From Planctomycetota bacterium (GTDB taxonomy: Bacteria > Planctomycetota > B15-G4), in the NCBI GenBank assembly GCA_029259745.1, contig JAJDEO010000011.1, forward strand, positions 1-57,474: 57,474 nt of DNA, read 5' to 3'. The number at the start of each line of letters is the position of its first letter. The first letter of the stretch is position 1. The notes under the pieces were generated by a model. The model worked only from the letters and a program-made list of their open reading frames with translations, ran no database searches and had not been told where the DNA came from. Of this stretch, positions 17,901 to 25,350 are shown in pieces. Position numbers and translations under genes: made by a program.

Positions 17901-17973
17901 GCTGCGAGCGTTCCTCGCCAAGAAGATGCTCGACGATGTGTACGGCCGCATCCGCAAGGCGGAGGGGCAGTGA
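14956..17973 (+). CDS. hsdR: Type I restriction enzyme R subunit (translocase-nuclease)
   Basis: 1005 residues, full length for the family, with ATG overlapping the hsdS stop by one base. The N-terminal PD-(D/E)XK nuclease is at residues ~137-154 (NELDIVLCLNGVPLVTCELK). The SF2 translocase has Walker A HSAGSGKS near residue 305, DEAH in YAIIVDEAHSS near 410, and the FFAFTATPK motif III. Motif VI is QTLSRLNRMAPGK. The C-terminal domain normally docks on the M subunits. Without HsdM in this operon it could act only with an M subunit supplied elsewhere. The gene shows no frameshift or stop, so either the disruption is recent or it is still used. Confidence 0.95.
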   Translation: MAPGIHSEGTFEAEIEAHLLAHGYERTSPTDFDREKALYPDLVVDFVKSTQPATWTKLAGIHKDKLDALFIKEVCKVMDQRGSLEVLRHGFTFYGQSIKLAYFRPGHRKNPDLWTLYERNRLSVVRQLRYDPHNDNELDIVLCLNGVPLVTCELKNAMTSQRASHARKQYRDDRDAKAPIFVFKKRALVHFAVDADEVWMTTRLRGRSTFFLPFNRGHDNGAGNPAVPGKHRTSYLWEQVWERESLLDITARFMHLEVKKGTDPNTGKTWRKETMIFPRYHQLDCVRKLEASSRIHGAGTNYLVQHSAGSGKSNSIAWLAHRLASLHDESDSKVYHSVIVLTDRLVLDQQLQNTIYQFDHKDGVVEKIDKRSDQLAEALASGTPIIISTIHKFGHIQDKIESLPDRRYAIIVDEAHSSQSGEMAVDVKAMLADSSLDERLTEQQLEEELATPDQLALRRALARGPQPNMSFFAFTATPKHKTLEMFGHKGADGKPAPFHLYSMRQAIEEKFILDVLLGYTTYKRVFKLAKTVADDPEFDKRKASSALARFVNLHPTNIAQKTEIIIEHFRTTVAHQLHGKAKAMVVTGSRLQAVKYKLSFDGYIKKKGYDDVRCLVAFSGEVKDDKAPGVTYTEVQMNDGIKEKELPEKFASDAYQVLLVANKYQTGFDQPLLCAMYVDKRLSGIQAVQTLSRLNRMAPGKETTFVLDFVNEREGILASFQDYYETTTTADEVDPQRLYDIEHELGDMRVFTVSEVDGFAETFYGLPSNASTTNHAKLNGWLDPAVDRFDAMGESDDERADLQDTFRGKLTAYKNLYGFLGQIVPFSDPKLEKLYAYGRMLLKKLRPSDTGGPIELDDDVVLASLKLKKEAEGDLELTKGDDGELTGPGETGTAGAKPPKEHLSTIIDALNQRFGLDLPDHINDFLGGVSDDLVQTDDVQLGAKANDKANFAHIFNPALEGTMADHLEDNSDFVNLFFKDEELRAFLAKKMLDDVYGRIRKAEGQ

Positions 17974-18016
17974 TCTCGAGCTGGCTCCAAGGGGGGACCT
18001 AGCTTGTCGTCGGTTT

Positions 18017-18652
18017 CTACTCGTGGGGCGCTCGGTGCGAGGTCGCGTCCTCGTCCACCCAGTCCTCCTCGACGTACGTCATGCCGTTCCGGCCCGGTAC
18101 CTTCCGCGGCGGACCGGCGCGGTACTTGGGGCAGTTGAGCGGTCCGTAGCAGAAGGTCTCTGAGCGGTAGCGCTTTTTCGACGGGTTCCAGTGATCGATC
18201 GTGATCTCGACCGGCATGCGGCTTGCCCAGAGACACGTCCCGCACGCACGCGTGTAGGTCTGCGTTGCGAGCCGGCGGTGCCCTCGCTCACGGTAGACGT
18301 CGAGTGGAGGTGGGATACCGATCCAAGGTGGGCCACCGTTCGAGTCTTGCGCTGAGTTCGACCGCGCAAGCACGCGCAGGGCGCTCGTCTTGTATAGGTC
18401 CACCGTCTCGCGGCGAGCGTCCTGCACCGCGACCGAGGCGCCCGACGCCGTGTCGCCGGCACGAAACTGGTGTTTCGCCTGCGCGGCCTTCCCGATCCCG
18501 ACGGTGAACTCCGACGCCTCGCCGGACAGCACCCCGTCGATCACGAGCATGAAGCCAAGGTACTCGTGGTACTGCTGGTCAAACGACCTCGACAACCGGA
18601 TGCGCGGTTGCACGGCGACGATCGTGCCTTCCCACTTCATCTTGTCCGCCAT
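18017..18652 (-). CDS. Conserved-looking cysteine-cluster protein of unknown function
   Basis: 211 residues from ATG 18652. The N-terminal half (KWEGTIVAVQPRIRLSRSFD, HEYLGFMLVIDG) looks like an OB-fold or beta-barrel. The C-terminal half holds a probable zinc-binding cluster, ACGTCLWASRMPVEITIDHW and then TFCYGPLNCPKY (CxxC...C-x5-C), with a charged end (VEEDWVDEDATSHR). No enzyme motif is seen. It converges on hsdR with 43 bases between stops. Nucleic-acid binding is a guess based on fold impression and cysteines. Confidence 0.6.
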   Translation of the reverse strand: MADKMKWEGTIVAVQPRIRLSRSFDQQYHEYLGFMLVIDGVLSGEASEFTVGIGKAAQAKHQFRAGDTASGASVAVQDARRETVDLYKTSALRVLARSNSAQDSNGGPPWIGIPPPLDVYRERGHRRLATQTYTRACGTCLWASRMPVEITIDHWNPSKKRYRSETFCYGPLNCPKYRAGPPRKVPGRNGMTYVEEDWVDEDATSHRAPHE

Positions 18653-18701
18653 GGTGAGTGTGGCCTCCAGCGTTCTAGTCGCGCCTCAGAACTACGGGCG
18701 C

Positions 18702-19316
18702 TCACCACCCCTCCGGCCAACTCGGCTCCTGACGCCATCGCGCGAGGTCGTCGTCGGTCACATCGTGTAGGTAATAGCCTGCCGGTGTCCCGTCCGAGAA
18801 TCGCACATCGTAACGGACCCACGACTCGACGGACTCGACCGGCCGCAGCACGAACGACGTGCGATCCGCGTCCTCGGCAACGACATGCACACCGCTAAAG
18901 CGTCGAGACTCGTCGCTGCCGGCCGTCGTCTTGAGCGTGAACGAGCGCGTCTCGGTCGACGGGAGCGCCGCCTGCATCGCCGCGAGCAGTTCCGCGTCCG
19001 CCGTCGGCGACGTCACGCTCGGACGCGACGGGACTTGCACGACATGGCACCGCCCGGTCGGAACGTCGAGAAGGCACGCGACTCGACCCTCAGCGTCGAT
19101 CGCGAGAGAAGGCCGGTCTTCGTCGAGGAGACGCAACGCCGCCATGTCGTCGGCGTCGCCCTCGTTCATCAGCTGTCGGATCTCGTTCGCAAGCTCACGC
19201 GTCGCACCCGTCCAATGCATGATCGGATGGTCCGCGGGGTTGCTGGGACCGCAGCTGGACGTGACGAGGGCGAGCGCGACGGCGCTCACGAGCTGCACGA
19301 TCTTACCGTTCGGCAT
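18702..19316 (-). CDS. Putative lipoprotein of unknown function
   Basis: 204 residues with AAGGAG upstream of ATG 19316. The N-terminus is a lipoprotein signal (MPNGKIVQLVSAVALALVTSSCGPS, lipobox LVTSSC with Cys22). The mature part has alternating strands (SLAIDAEGRVACLLDVPTG, RCHVVQVPSR, SFVLRPVESVESWVRYDV) and no known domain. Predicted to be membrane-anchored in the periplasm or outer membrane. Same direction as the preceding gene with a 49-base gap, so possibly co-transcribed. Confidence 0.65.
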   Translation of the reverse strand: MPNGKIVQLVSAVALALVTSSCGPSNPADHPIMHWTGATRELANEIRQLMNEGDADDMAALRLLDEDRPSLAIDAEGRVACLLDVPTGRCHVVQVPSRPSVTSPTADAELLAAMQAALPSTETRSFTLKTTAGSDESRRFSGVHVVAEDADRTSFVLRPVESVESWVRYDVRFSDGTPAGYYLHDVTDDDLARWRQEPSWPEGW

Positions 19317-19402
19317 GAGGCTCCTTCCTCGGCGAAGACCACACCGTATGCCGGGTCAGCTCGGTTGGCTAGAGACGCTCGGAGCGCGGTCGAGACCCGG
19401 GA

Positions 19403-19705
19403 GAGCCTGGCATTCGAAGTTCGCGACCTGTCCTGCCCGCGCACCCACTCAGGACGCTACAAACCCGATTCACGGATCGCTGATTCTCGCGCGATATCGC
19501 GCCCCATCGCCCGATCCACCCACCCCGGAAAACCGGCTCTACCGCTCGATCTACAACCGTGGTTCCCCGGACAGGACCGTTTTACAAACTCAGGGTCGAG
19601 CCAGAAACAGCTGTTCCGAGGCCGAGTAGCGATGGCCCTACGCTGACGCCGAAGTTTGCAGGGTCCTGGCTCGTACCGGGCGAGGCGGGAACAAACCGAG
19701 TCGGC
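19403..19705 (+). repeat. ~300-bp dispersed repeat, copy 2
   Basis: Colinear partner of 1998-2305 with the same start (GAGCCTGGCATTCGAAGTTC) and end, differing by scattered substitutions and short indels. It lies between a lipoprotein gene and an IS-A relic. No conserved coding frame is shared by the two copies. Confidence 0.7.
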
Positions 19706-19717
19706 CCCCTGGCAAGT

Positions 19718-20022
19718 GTGACCATCGGTGACTCGGACGGCATTTACGGTAGGCACAACGGAAGCCGACGGAGACGTGACAGCTCGCCGTGTGCTTGGCG
19801 GGCTGCATCACGTCTACTCGCGCGCCGCCTGAGTCGAGACTGACCTCCAACCAGAGGCTCTCGTGACAGTCGAGGTCCGTACGTAGACACGCGCGATGCC
19901 GATTCGGCGCACTCAACCTGTCAACCTGACTGCCGCCGACACCGCTCACGACCAACGCTGTCAAGTGTGACCATCGGATCCTCGGACGGACTTTCTGGTA
20001 GGCACAGGTAGGCACAGGGCTG
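19718..20022 (+). mobile_element. IS-A relics: a bare right end plus a 3' fragment
   Basis: A first right end (GTGACCATCGGTGACTCGG ... GGTAGGCACA) finishes near 19761. It is followed at once by the last 24 codons of an IS-A transposase (ADGDVTARRVLGGLHHVYSR, stop at ~19829), its 3' untranslated region and a second right end (GGACTTTCTGGTAGGCACA). The terminal TAGGCACAGG is duplicated. Both ends are of the CTGTCAAGTGTGACC subfamily, unlike the two full copies. Confidence 0.75.
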
Positions 20023-20041
20023 GTCGACGCCGCCTGACAGC

Positions 20042-22027
20042 CTAGGTGACTCCTGCCTTACGACGCTCTCTTGCTTCATCGCCGTCGAGCGTTGCTTCGG
20101 TCACCCGCTCGAGATGGGTGAAGGCACCACCCTTCGAATAGAACGACTCGTCGAAAGCGAGCCACGTGTATCGACGTCCTTCTCGGTAGACAACACGCGC
20201 CTCAACCAGCTCATTCAGCGCGTTTCGGATCGAGGCGCTGCTTTCACCCGTGGCATCAAGTGACGCGAGTACCTGCTTCTCGGAATGAACGGCGCCCGCG
20301 AGAGCGATCCGAATGCGCTCGTGAGTCGTGCCGAAATCCGTCCGCTCTCCGCCGGGGTCAAACCGCGTGTCCATCAACGTGAATCCGGTCTCCGTGGTAC
20401 GTGTCCAGAGACGGAAACTGTCTTGGAAGAAACCTGACGTCCACCGCACGATCTGATGCTGAAGCGCCGTCTGCAACGCTGCGATTGGCGCCTCTGGCTT
20501 TGGATAAGGGCTCTCAAAATAGTAGGCAAAGGGAGCCGTAGAACTCAGGCCGATGCTCCTCCGATACTCAGGACTGAGGATGATCTCGTAGCGCCAGTGC
20601 GGCGCCACCTCCTCGTTCGATGCATTGAAACGCGATGCCTCCTCCAACAAGGGAGAATAGCGCGTCCATTGAATCGGAATACCCGATGCCGGTGGATAGA
20701 AGTGGGCGAGCGTCGGGACGACTTTAAGTAGCTCAAGATAATCCTCCTCCGACTCGCCCGGGTGCCCGAAGAGAATATTGTACGCGCTCACAATGCCATG
20801 CTTCATCATCGAGTGAATCGTGAACACGTTCTGGATACCGGTGACCCCCTTACCCATCAACTTCAGGACCGGCGAGCTGAAGCTCTCGATACCAGGCTGC
20901 AGACAGGTCACGCCTGCACGTGAGGCAATTCCTATCTGTTGCTCTGTGAGATTCGCCTTCGTCTCCGAATGGAGCAGGTAGGGCGCATCGTCTGCTATAA
21001 GGCCTGGAAAGAGATCCTCAAAATGCGACGGTGGAATGATGTAGTCCGAGAAACGGAAAGCCTTGTGACGGTGCCTCTCATAGAGTTCGTCGAGCTGATG
21101 CCTCACCGTTTCCGGCGACTTCTTTCGATAGCGCAGCGTGTCTTCGTCGATCCCGCAGAACGTGCAGTGCGACTTTTGGCCCCACCAGCACCCGCGCGAC
21201 GACTCGACGGGTATTTCCGGCACCGAGACCTCTACCTGATGGATCTCACGCAAGCGCTCTCTGGAACGAAAGAAGTCGCTGTAGTTGGGCGTCGGCGAGT
21301 CATCGAGATCGATTCGTTCGGTGCGGACACTCTCTTGAACAAGACCGTCACCGCCACGATAGGTGATGTTGGGCACTTCGCTCAGCTCAAGGTCGCCAGC
21401 CGCAGCGTGGTACAGAGGAACGATCGTGGGTTCGCCATCACCGTAGGCCACAACGTCCATCTGTGGAAACGCGGCCTGGAGGCCAGGACCAACCGGCCTC
21501 TGGAGCGCGTACCCGCCAAAGGCCAACATCAACTCCGGGAACGCTTCCTTGAGGCGGGCTGCAAGTGCGAGCGACGCCGTCGTTTGGTCGAACAGGCACG
21601 TGAATCCCACAAGCGCATACTTCGAGAAATCGACGTCACGAAGCAGTGAGTCAAGGTACTCGGGAACGATCTCGTTTCGCAGGCGTAGCAGCTTCTCAAC
21701 GGACTCTTCCGTTGGCGTCTCCTTCAAGTACTCGAAGGCCACACATCCCTGCGAGTCGGTCAGGATCCGCTCAAGAAGATTCAATTGCCCCGGTGTTTCG
21801 GCCCCTTGCAACGCGCTGGAGAATACGAACTCGTTCGCCGCCCAGACGTTCCTTACCCACTCGTACGTTTCGTACTTCGCAAAGCGCAACATCTCCATCG
21901 GACCATCGATGATGTCGCAGCTCACATGGGCTTTCTCGAGAACGCTCTTGAGAATACCCAACCCGAGCGAAGGCTCAGCAACGCTCCCCCAAGGCATCGA
22001 AACGAGCGCGACTCCACGTTTTCCCAT
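20042..22027 (-). CDS. B12-binding radical SAM enzyme, RiPP-maturation type
   Basis: 661 residues. The N-terminal region (VALVSMPWGSVAEPSLGLGI; YALVGFTCLFDQTTASLALA..LAFGGYALQ) is a cobalamin-binding Rossmann domain. Residues ~270-285 carry the cluster motif RGCWWGQKSHCTFCG (C-x7-C-x2-C), which with SPETVRHQLDELYERH, LHSETKANLTEQQI, GVTCLQPGIES and LMGKGVTGIQNV matches the family annotated as RiPP maturation radical SAM C-methyltransferase. Members methylate unactivated carbons of ribosomal peptides. A winged-helix-like region near the C-terminus (ASSASIRNALNELVEARVVY with GESS before it) may bind peptide or DNA. Last gene of a leftward operon, 62 bases after the 127-aa candidate precursor. 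Confidence 0.85.
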   Translation of the reverse strand: MGKRGVALVSMPWGSVAEPSLGLGILKSVLEKAHVSCDIIDGPMEMLRFAKYETYEWVRNVWAANEFVFSSALQGAETPGQLNLLERILTDSQGCVAFEYLKETPTEESVEKLLRLRNEIVPEYLDSLLRDVDFSKYALVGFTCLFDQTTASLALAARLKEAFPELMLAFGGYALQRPVGPGLQAAFPQMDVVAYGDGEPTIVPLYHAAAGDLELSEVPNITYRGGDGLVQESVRTERIDLDDSPTPNYSDFFRSRERLREIHQVEVSVPEIPVESSRGCWWGQKSHCTFCGIDEDTLRYRKKSPETVRHQLDELYERHRHKAFRFSDYIIPPSHFEDLFPGLIADDAPYLLHSETKANLTEQQIGIASRAGVTCLQPGIESFSSPVLKLMGKGVTGIQNVFTIHSMMKHGIVSAYNILFGHPGESEEDYLELLKVVPTLAHFYPPASGIPIQWTRYSPLLEEASRFNASNEEVAPHWRYEIILSPEYRRSIGLSSTAPFAYYFESPYPKPEAPIAALQTALQHQIVRWTSGFFQDSFRLWTRTTETGFTLMDTRFDPGGERTDFGTTHERIRIALAGAVHSEKQVLASLDATGESSASIRNALNELVEARVVYREGRRYTWLAFDESFYSKGGAFTHLERVTEATLDGDEARERRKAGVT

Positions 22028-22089
22028 AGCTGTCTCTAAGAGAACTGTATCGCCAAATGCGGGGCTCCTGCCTACCCATCACGCCAGGC

Positions 22090-22473
22090 TCACACCTTGT
22101 CGCTCGCCTGCGGTGACGTGTCGCGAACGAAGTCAGCCGGGCTGGGGATGAGGACGAAGATGATGACGAGAATCACGATCACATTGAGCGCCATCGGCGA
22201 CACGACCTCGTTGCCCAAGCGACGCCGCGTGACGTTCTCAGTGAGGTAGTCGGAGCTCCACGCGATCAAATCACTGGTCGAATGGAACTCGATGTGCTCC
22301 CGGCCTTCAGGTGTAAGGTTGACGTTGAGACGGCGTGCAACCCCCAACGGATCGCGTTGGAAGTCGGCAACAAACCGACCATCGAGGATGACTCGGGCGA
22401 CGAACTCACGGGCATCTAGGGGTATGCCCTGCGACCGCTCTTCTGGACGACGCAGCTCTTGGACACTGTTCAT
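22090..22473 (-). CDS. Candidate RiPP precursor with NHLP/Franean1-like leader
   Basis: 127 residues with a very strong ribosome site (GGAGGTGAACCA then ATG); ATGA overlaps the upstream stop. Residues ~22-58 (REFVARVILDGRFVADFQRD, PLGVARRLNVNLTPEG) resemble the short helical leaders of NHLP/Os1348/Franean1_4349-type precursors (FxxxLxxDPxxAL...LTPEE). The C-terminal part is Val/Ile-rich (MALNVIVILVIIFVLIPSPA) followed by DFVRDTSPQASDKV. Val/Ile/Pro are common substrates of B12 radical SAM methyltransferases, one of which is the next gene. The alternative is a small single-span membrane protein, because the hydrophobic stretch is also a good transmembrane helix. Confidence 0.55.
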   Translation of the reverse strand: MNSVQELRRPEERSQGIPLDAREFVARVILDGRFVADFQRDPLGVARRLNVNLTPEGREHIEFHSTSDLIAWSSDYLTENVTRRRLGNEVVSPMALNVIVILVIIFVLIPSPADFVRDTSPQASDKV

Positions 22474-23555
22474 TGGTTCACCTCCACTCTTTGCGAATGT
22501 TCGCGCTCGTACCCAGCCACAAGGCCAGCGTCTTCGGGGCTGTACAAGTATGTGGTGGAATCAGACCACATGCTCACGGGAGCAACCCCTCCAATGAACG
22601 GGATCTGCCATGTCCAAAGCGTCTTCTCTGAGACTCGAATGAACGGCGTGGAGAATGACACGATGGCGGTTCCACGGCGATCGACGCTGTAGTGACGTAC
22701 GCAGTACCGTGCGTCTGAAAGGTCGGCACCATCGCTTGGGGAGGGCTGTCCTCCGTTCGGGGGGAGCATCGGCGATGCTCCGGGCTGTAGCTGCATGTCC
22801 GAGCCTTCAGAACTGCCTTCAAGCGGCGCGCGCTCCACACCCGCTTCGGTGAACAGCACCTTCGATTCGACGTCTCCCTGATACTCGATCTCATAGAACG
22901 GACGTCCGTCGAGAACGAACGTATCAGTCACCCTAACCTGCATGTCTCCGTTCGGCGTGACAGCGAGCCATTCACTTCCCAAGCCAAGAGGCCCTTCGGG
23001 AAGCTGTAGATCCAACAACACCTCTAACCCGGTCTTGTAGATCGTAATATTGCGGCCAAGGGCTTTAATGATGATGGGCGTTGGCGCGAATTCGACGAGG
23101 CCATCACCCTGCAGCGTGACCGACGCCCCTTCAGTGACCTCGAATCCACTCACACCCTCGAGACGGGCAACGCCATACACAACACGCTGCTCACCCGTCG
23201 ATTCGATCTCATCTGTGGCTTCGTCGCGCTGCAGTTTTGAGCGCTCAAACACAGCAAGATCAACACTCTCTACGTAGTGATAACGCTCTTGGATTAAGTT
23301 CCGCGACTCATCCCACATGAATGTAAGAGCCTGGTGAGGTAGGAGTGAAAACTCCCCTGCGTCGAAGGCAGACGCCTCCTTGTTAAGCGCCTCAGCGATT
23401 ACAGAAGATCGATCCGGCACCCTAACTTCGGGTGGATCACTTACTCCCAACAGGCCGACGACAACACTGGCGATAGCAATCAAGTGCAGAGCCCTCCTTG
23501 TCGCGAGGCCCCTTGCGATTCCCTCCGTTGCGTTTCGGCCTCGCTCCCATCGCAA
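22470..23555 (-). CDS. Exported or anchored protein of unknown function, first gene of radical SAM operon
   Basis: 361 residues from ATG 23555 (GAAGG five bases upstream). A signal or anchor helix is at residues ~20-40 (RALHLIAIASVVVGLLGV). The rest is soluble and beta-rich (SLLPHQALTFMWDESRNLIQ, VDLAVFERSKLQRDEATDEI, EFAPTPIIIKALGRNITIYK, VTDTFVLDGRPFYEIEYQG). Near the C-terminus is a second hydrophobic patch (WTWQIPFIGGVAPVSMW). No peptidase or transporter motif is seen. Coupling to the candidate precursor suggests a role in its handling, export or immunity, but nothing in the sequence proves it. Confidence 0.6.
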   Translation of the reverse strand: MRWERGRNATEGIARGLATRRALHLIAIASVVVGLLGVSDPPEVRVPDRSSVIAEALNKEASAFDAGEFSLLPHQALTFMWDESRNLIQERYHYVESVDLAVFERSKLQRDEATDEIESTGEQRVVYGVARLEGVSGFEVTEGASVTLQGDGLVEFAPTPIIIKALGRNITIYKTGLEVLLDLQLPEGPLGLGSEWLAVTPNGDMQVRVTDTFVLDGRPFYEIEYQGDVESKVLFTEAGVERAPLEGSSEGSDMQLQPGASPMLPPNGGQPSPSDGADLSDARYCVRHYSVDRRGTAIVSFSTPFIRVSEKTLWTWQIPFIGGVAPVSMWSDSTTYLYSPEDAGLVAGYEREHSQRVEVNQ

Positions 23556-23623
23556 CCTTCGGAAAGTACACCATCAGCGGGAACCCGGGTTAAGAAATCG
23601 TACAATTCCGACACACGCTAAAG

Positions 23624-23655
23624 ACACGTACTTATATAGATGCATATGTACGTGT
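23624..23655. promoter_or_regulatory. Perfect inverted repeat upstream of the radical SAM operon
   Basis: ACACGTAC (23624-23631) and GTACGTGT (23648-23655) flank a 16-base AT-rich loop within the most AT-rich stretch of the area (23600-23680). It lies ~70-100 bases before the start codon of the leftward operon and probably overlaps its promoter. It could be an operator or a cruciform site. Confidence 0.4.
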
Positions 23656-23715
23656 ATCCATATACGTTTACAGAACGCGTTGTATGACGAGATGGCGCGA
23701 CAAGACGGGTTCGCG

Positions 23716-24021
23716 TGTGCCTACCGAAGACTTGAACGTGTTACCCACCATGGGTTTGCGTCGACGGTACCGCGAAGACTTCGTGACGCGCGCAGAGCCC
23801 GCCTTCGGTCGAGGTAGCGGGCACCGTCAGCATCTGCTGAGGCGCGGCGTTGTTGCACGAATAGAACAGTCGAGGTCCGTCCGCAGATGCGCGCGATGCC
23901 GATTCGGCGCATTCGACCTGTCAACGTGACACATCCGGACACCACCCACGACCGACCCCACCATGTTAAAATCGCTCCGGTGCCACCATTGGGGACGCGG
24001 ACGGACTTTTCGGTAGGCACA
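23716..24021 (+). mobile_element. MITE-like internally deleted IS-A copy (306 bp)
   Basis: Both IS-A ends are present: left TGTGCCTACCGAAGACTTG with GTCGACGGTA, right CATGTTAAAATCGCTCC..GGACTTTTCGGTAGGCACA. The transposase gene is replaced by ~90 unrelated bases, which include a short IS-C end (GGCGTTGTTGCACGAAT at ~23852-23868). An extra right end of the other subfamily (GTGACCATCGGTGCCCCGG..GGTAGGGACAC) follows at 24022-24062. It cannot move alone but has the ends needed for mobilisation by IS-A transposase. Confidence 0.75.
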
Positions 24022-24076
24022 GTGACCATCGGTGCCCCGGATGGGCATTACGGTAGGGACACTCGCACCTCATCTG

Positions 24077-25201
24077 TCATCTGTCTCCCATCAAGACTAA
24101 ACCATCCATAAAGCGAGTCAACGACGCTGCAAAGTGGTCATCAAAAGTCAATCGATGGCACGACCACCGGACTAAAATCAGCGCATCGTCGGTCGCAATA
24201 CTCGTTTCGACGGCCATCTGATCGCCATCGTATTGAATGCGACGGCTCACTGGATAGCCACTGACTCCTACACTCACAGGCTCGCTCAAGTGTGTTCTCC
24301 CCGAGTACCGCCGGTCGAGCCACGCTTGGTAGTCGTCTACCGCTGGCAGGAACGAGACAGCAGCTCGCGCCGGAGGTACCGGTGGCAAGGTCTCAAGAGG
24401 CTCGACACGCCAAGCGACGCGCTCACCTAGCTTGGTGCCGTCGGGATCAAGCGTCGCCTTCGATGGGAGATCATAGAACGCCACGCCCGCGATGTCGTCA
24501 ATGTAGGCAGGCTCCCATGGGTGAGGCTCAATCGACTCTAGGCACGCGGCTATGCTCTCTTCTTGGTCGTCCCAGGAATCCCGCGCGGTTGTGAAGCTGA
24601 CGACGAGTTGACCCGGGCCATGGAGGAAGCTTGTAACGCCTGTGAGCACATCTCGCTCACCAACTGTGTGCGGAACGACCGTCGCCACCGCGAAGCGCGG
24701 AGCCGCTGGTGCGACAGCATCCCATGATCGAAGTGGTCCATGGCTCTCAATACCTAGCTGCGTGAGAATCGCCTCCACTCTCGCCGCGGGTTCGGATGAT
24801 CCGTGGGTCATCATGATTACACGAAGCGTTGAATCCACGCCGTAACTCTGACGCAATCCAAGAACGAGGTGCCTCCTCGTTGAGCCGCGGGAGATGCGCG
24901 CGTCCGTGGGCGCAATGAATTCGACCCGTTTCGCGCGATCCTCGACCACCGTTCGCCCGGGCTTGGACTCGTGATCACCCTCACCTACCTCATCTTGCTC
25001 CGAATACGTCAGCACCACCCGGTGAACGCGATCGGAACCGACGATCGTGGCTGGGCGGTACACCTCGCGAAAGACGTAGCCCACTCGGCCCTGCTCTATG
25101 AGTCGACCACGAACGACGGTGCCGTCATTCAGGTGCAGTTCGTCGGCGTCGGCACAGACGAGCACCGCGAGCACCACGGCTAAGGCACGGAATAACAACA
25201 T
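24077..25201 (-). CDS. Exported protein of unknown function
   Basis: 374 residues from ATG 25201, chosen because AAGGAG lies seven bases upstream and a signal peptide follows (MLLFRALAVVLAVLVCADA). Residues ~20-60 (DELHLNDGTVVRGRLIEQGR and VGYVFREVYR) look like the short SH3-like segment common in secreted planctomycete proteins. The rest has alternating strands and helices with no catalytic signature (LRVIMMTHGSSEPAARVEAI, PGQLVVSFTTARDSWDDQEE). Function unknown. The downstream side abuts the MITE-like element, leaving 15 bases after its extra right end. Confidence 0.65.
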   Translation of the reverse strand: MLLFRALAVVLAVLVCADADELHLNDGTVVRGRLIEQGRVGYVFREVYRPATIVGSDRVHRVVLTYSEQDEVGEGDHESKPGRTVVEDRAKRVEFIAPTDARISRGSTRRHLVLGLRQSYGVDSTLRVIMMTHGSSEPAARVEAILTQLGIESHGPLRSWDAVAPAAPRFAVATVVPHTVGERDVLTGVTSFLHGPGQLVVSFTTARDSWDDQEESIAACLESIEPHPWEPAYIDDIAGVAFYDLPSKATLDPDGTKLGERVAWRVEPLETLPPVPPARAAVSFLPAVDDYQAWLDRRYSGRTHLSEPVSVGVSGYPVSRRIQYDGDQMAVETSIATDDALILVRWSCHRLTFDDHFAASLTRFMDGLVLMGDR

Positions 25202-25350
25202 ACGAAGCTCCTTGGAAACTTGCAGCAATCAGAAGTACGAAGTGCAATACGCCCGATGGCTCAAACGCCGCCCGCCACACGGAAGTGCCCTGAATCGAGG
25301 GAGCGCCAGCCGCAGTAACGACACCAGCAAACGAGCGCCTAACGCTTACC

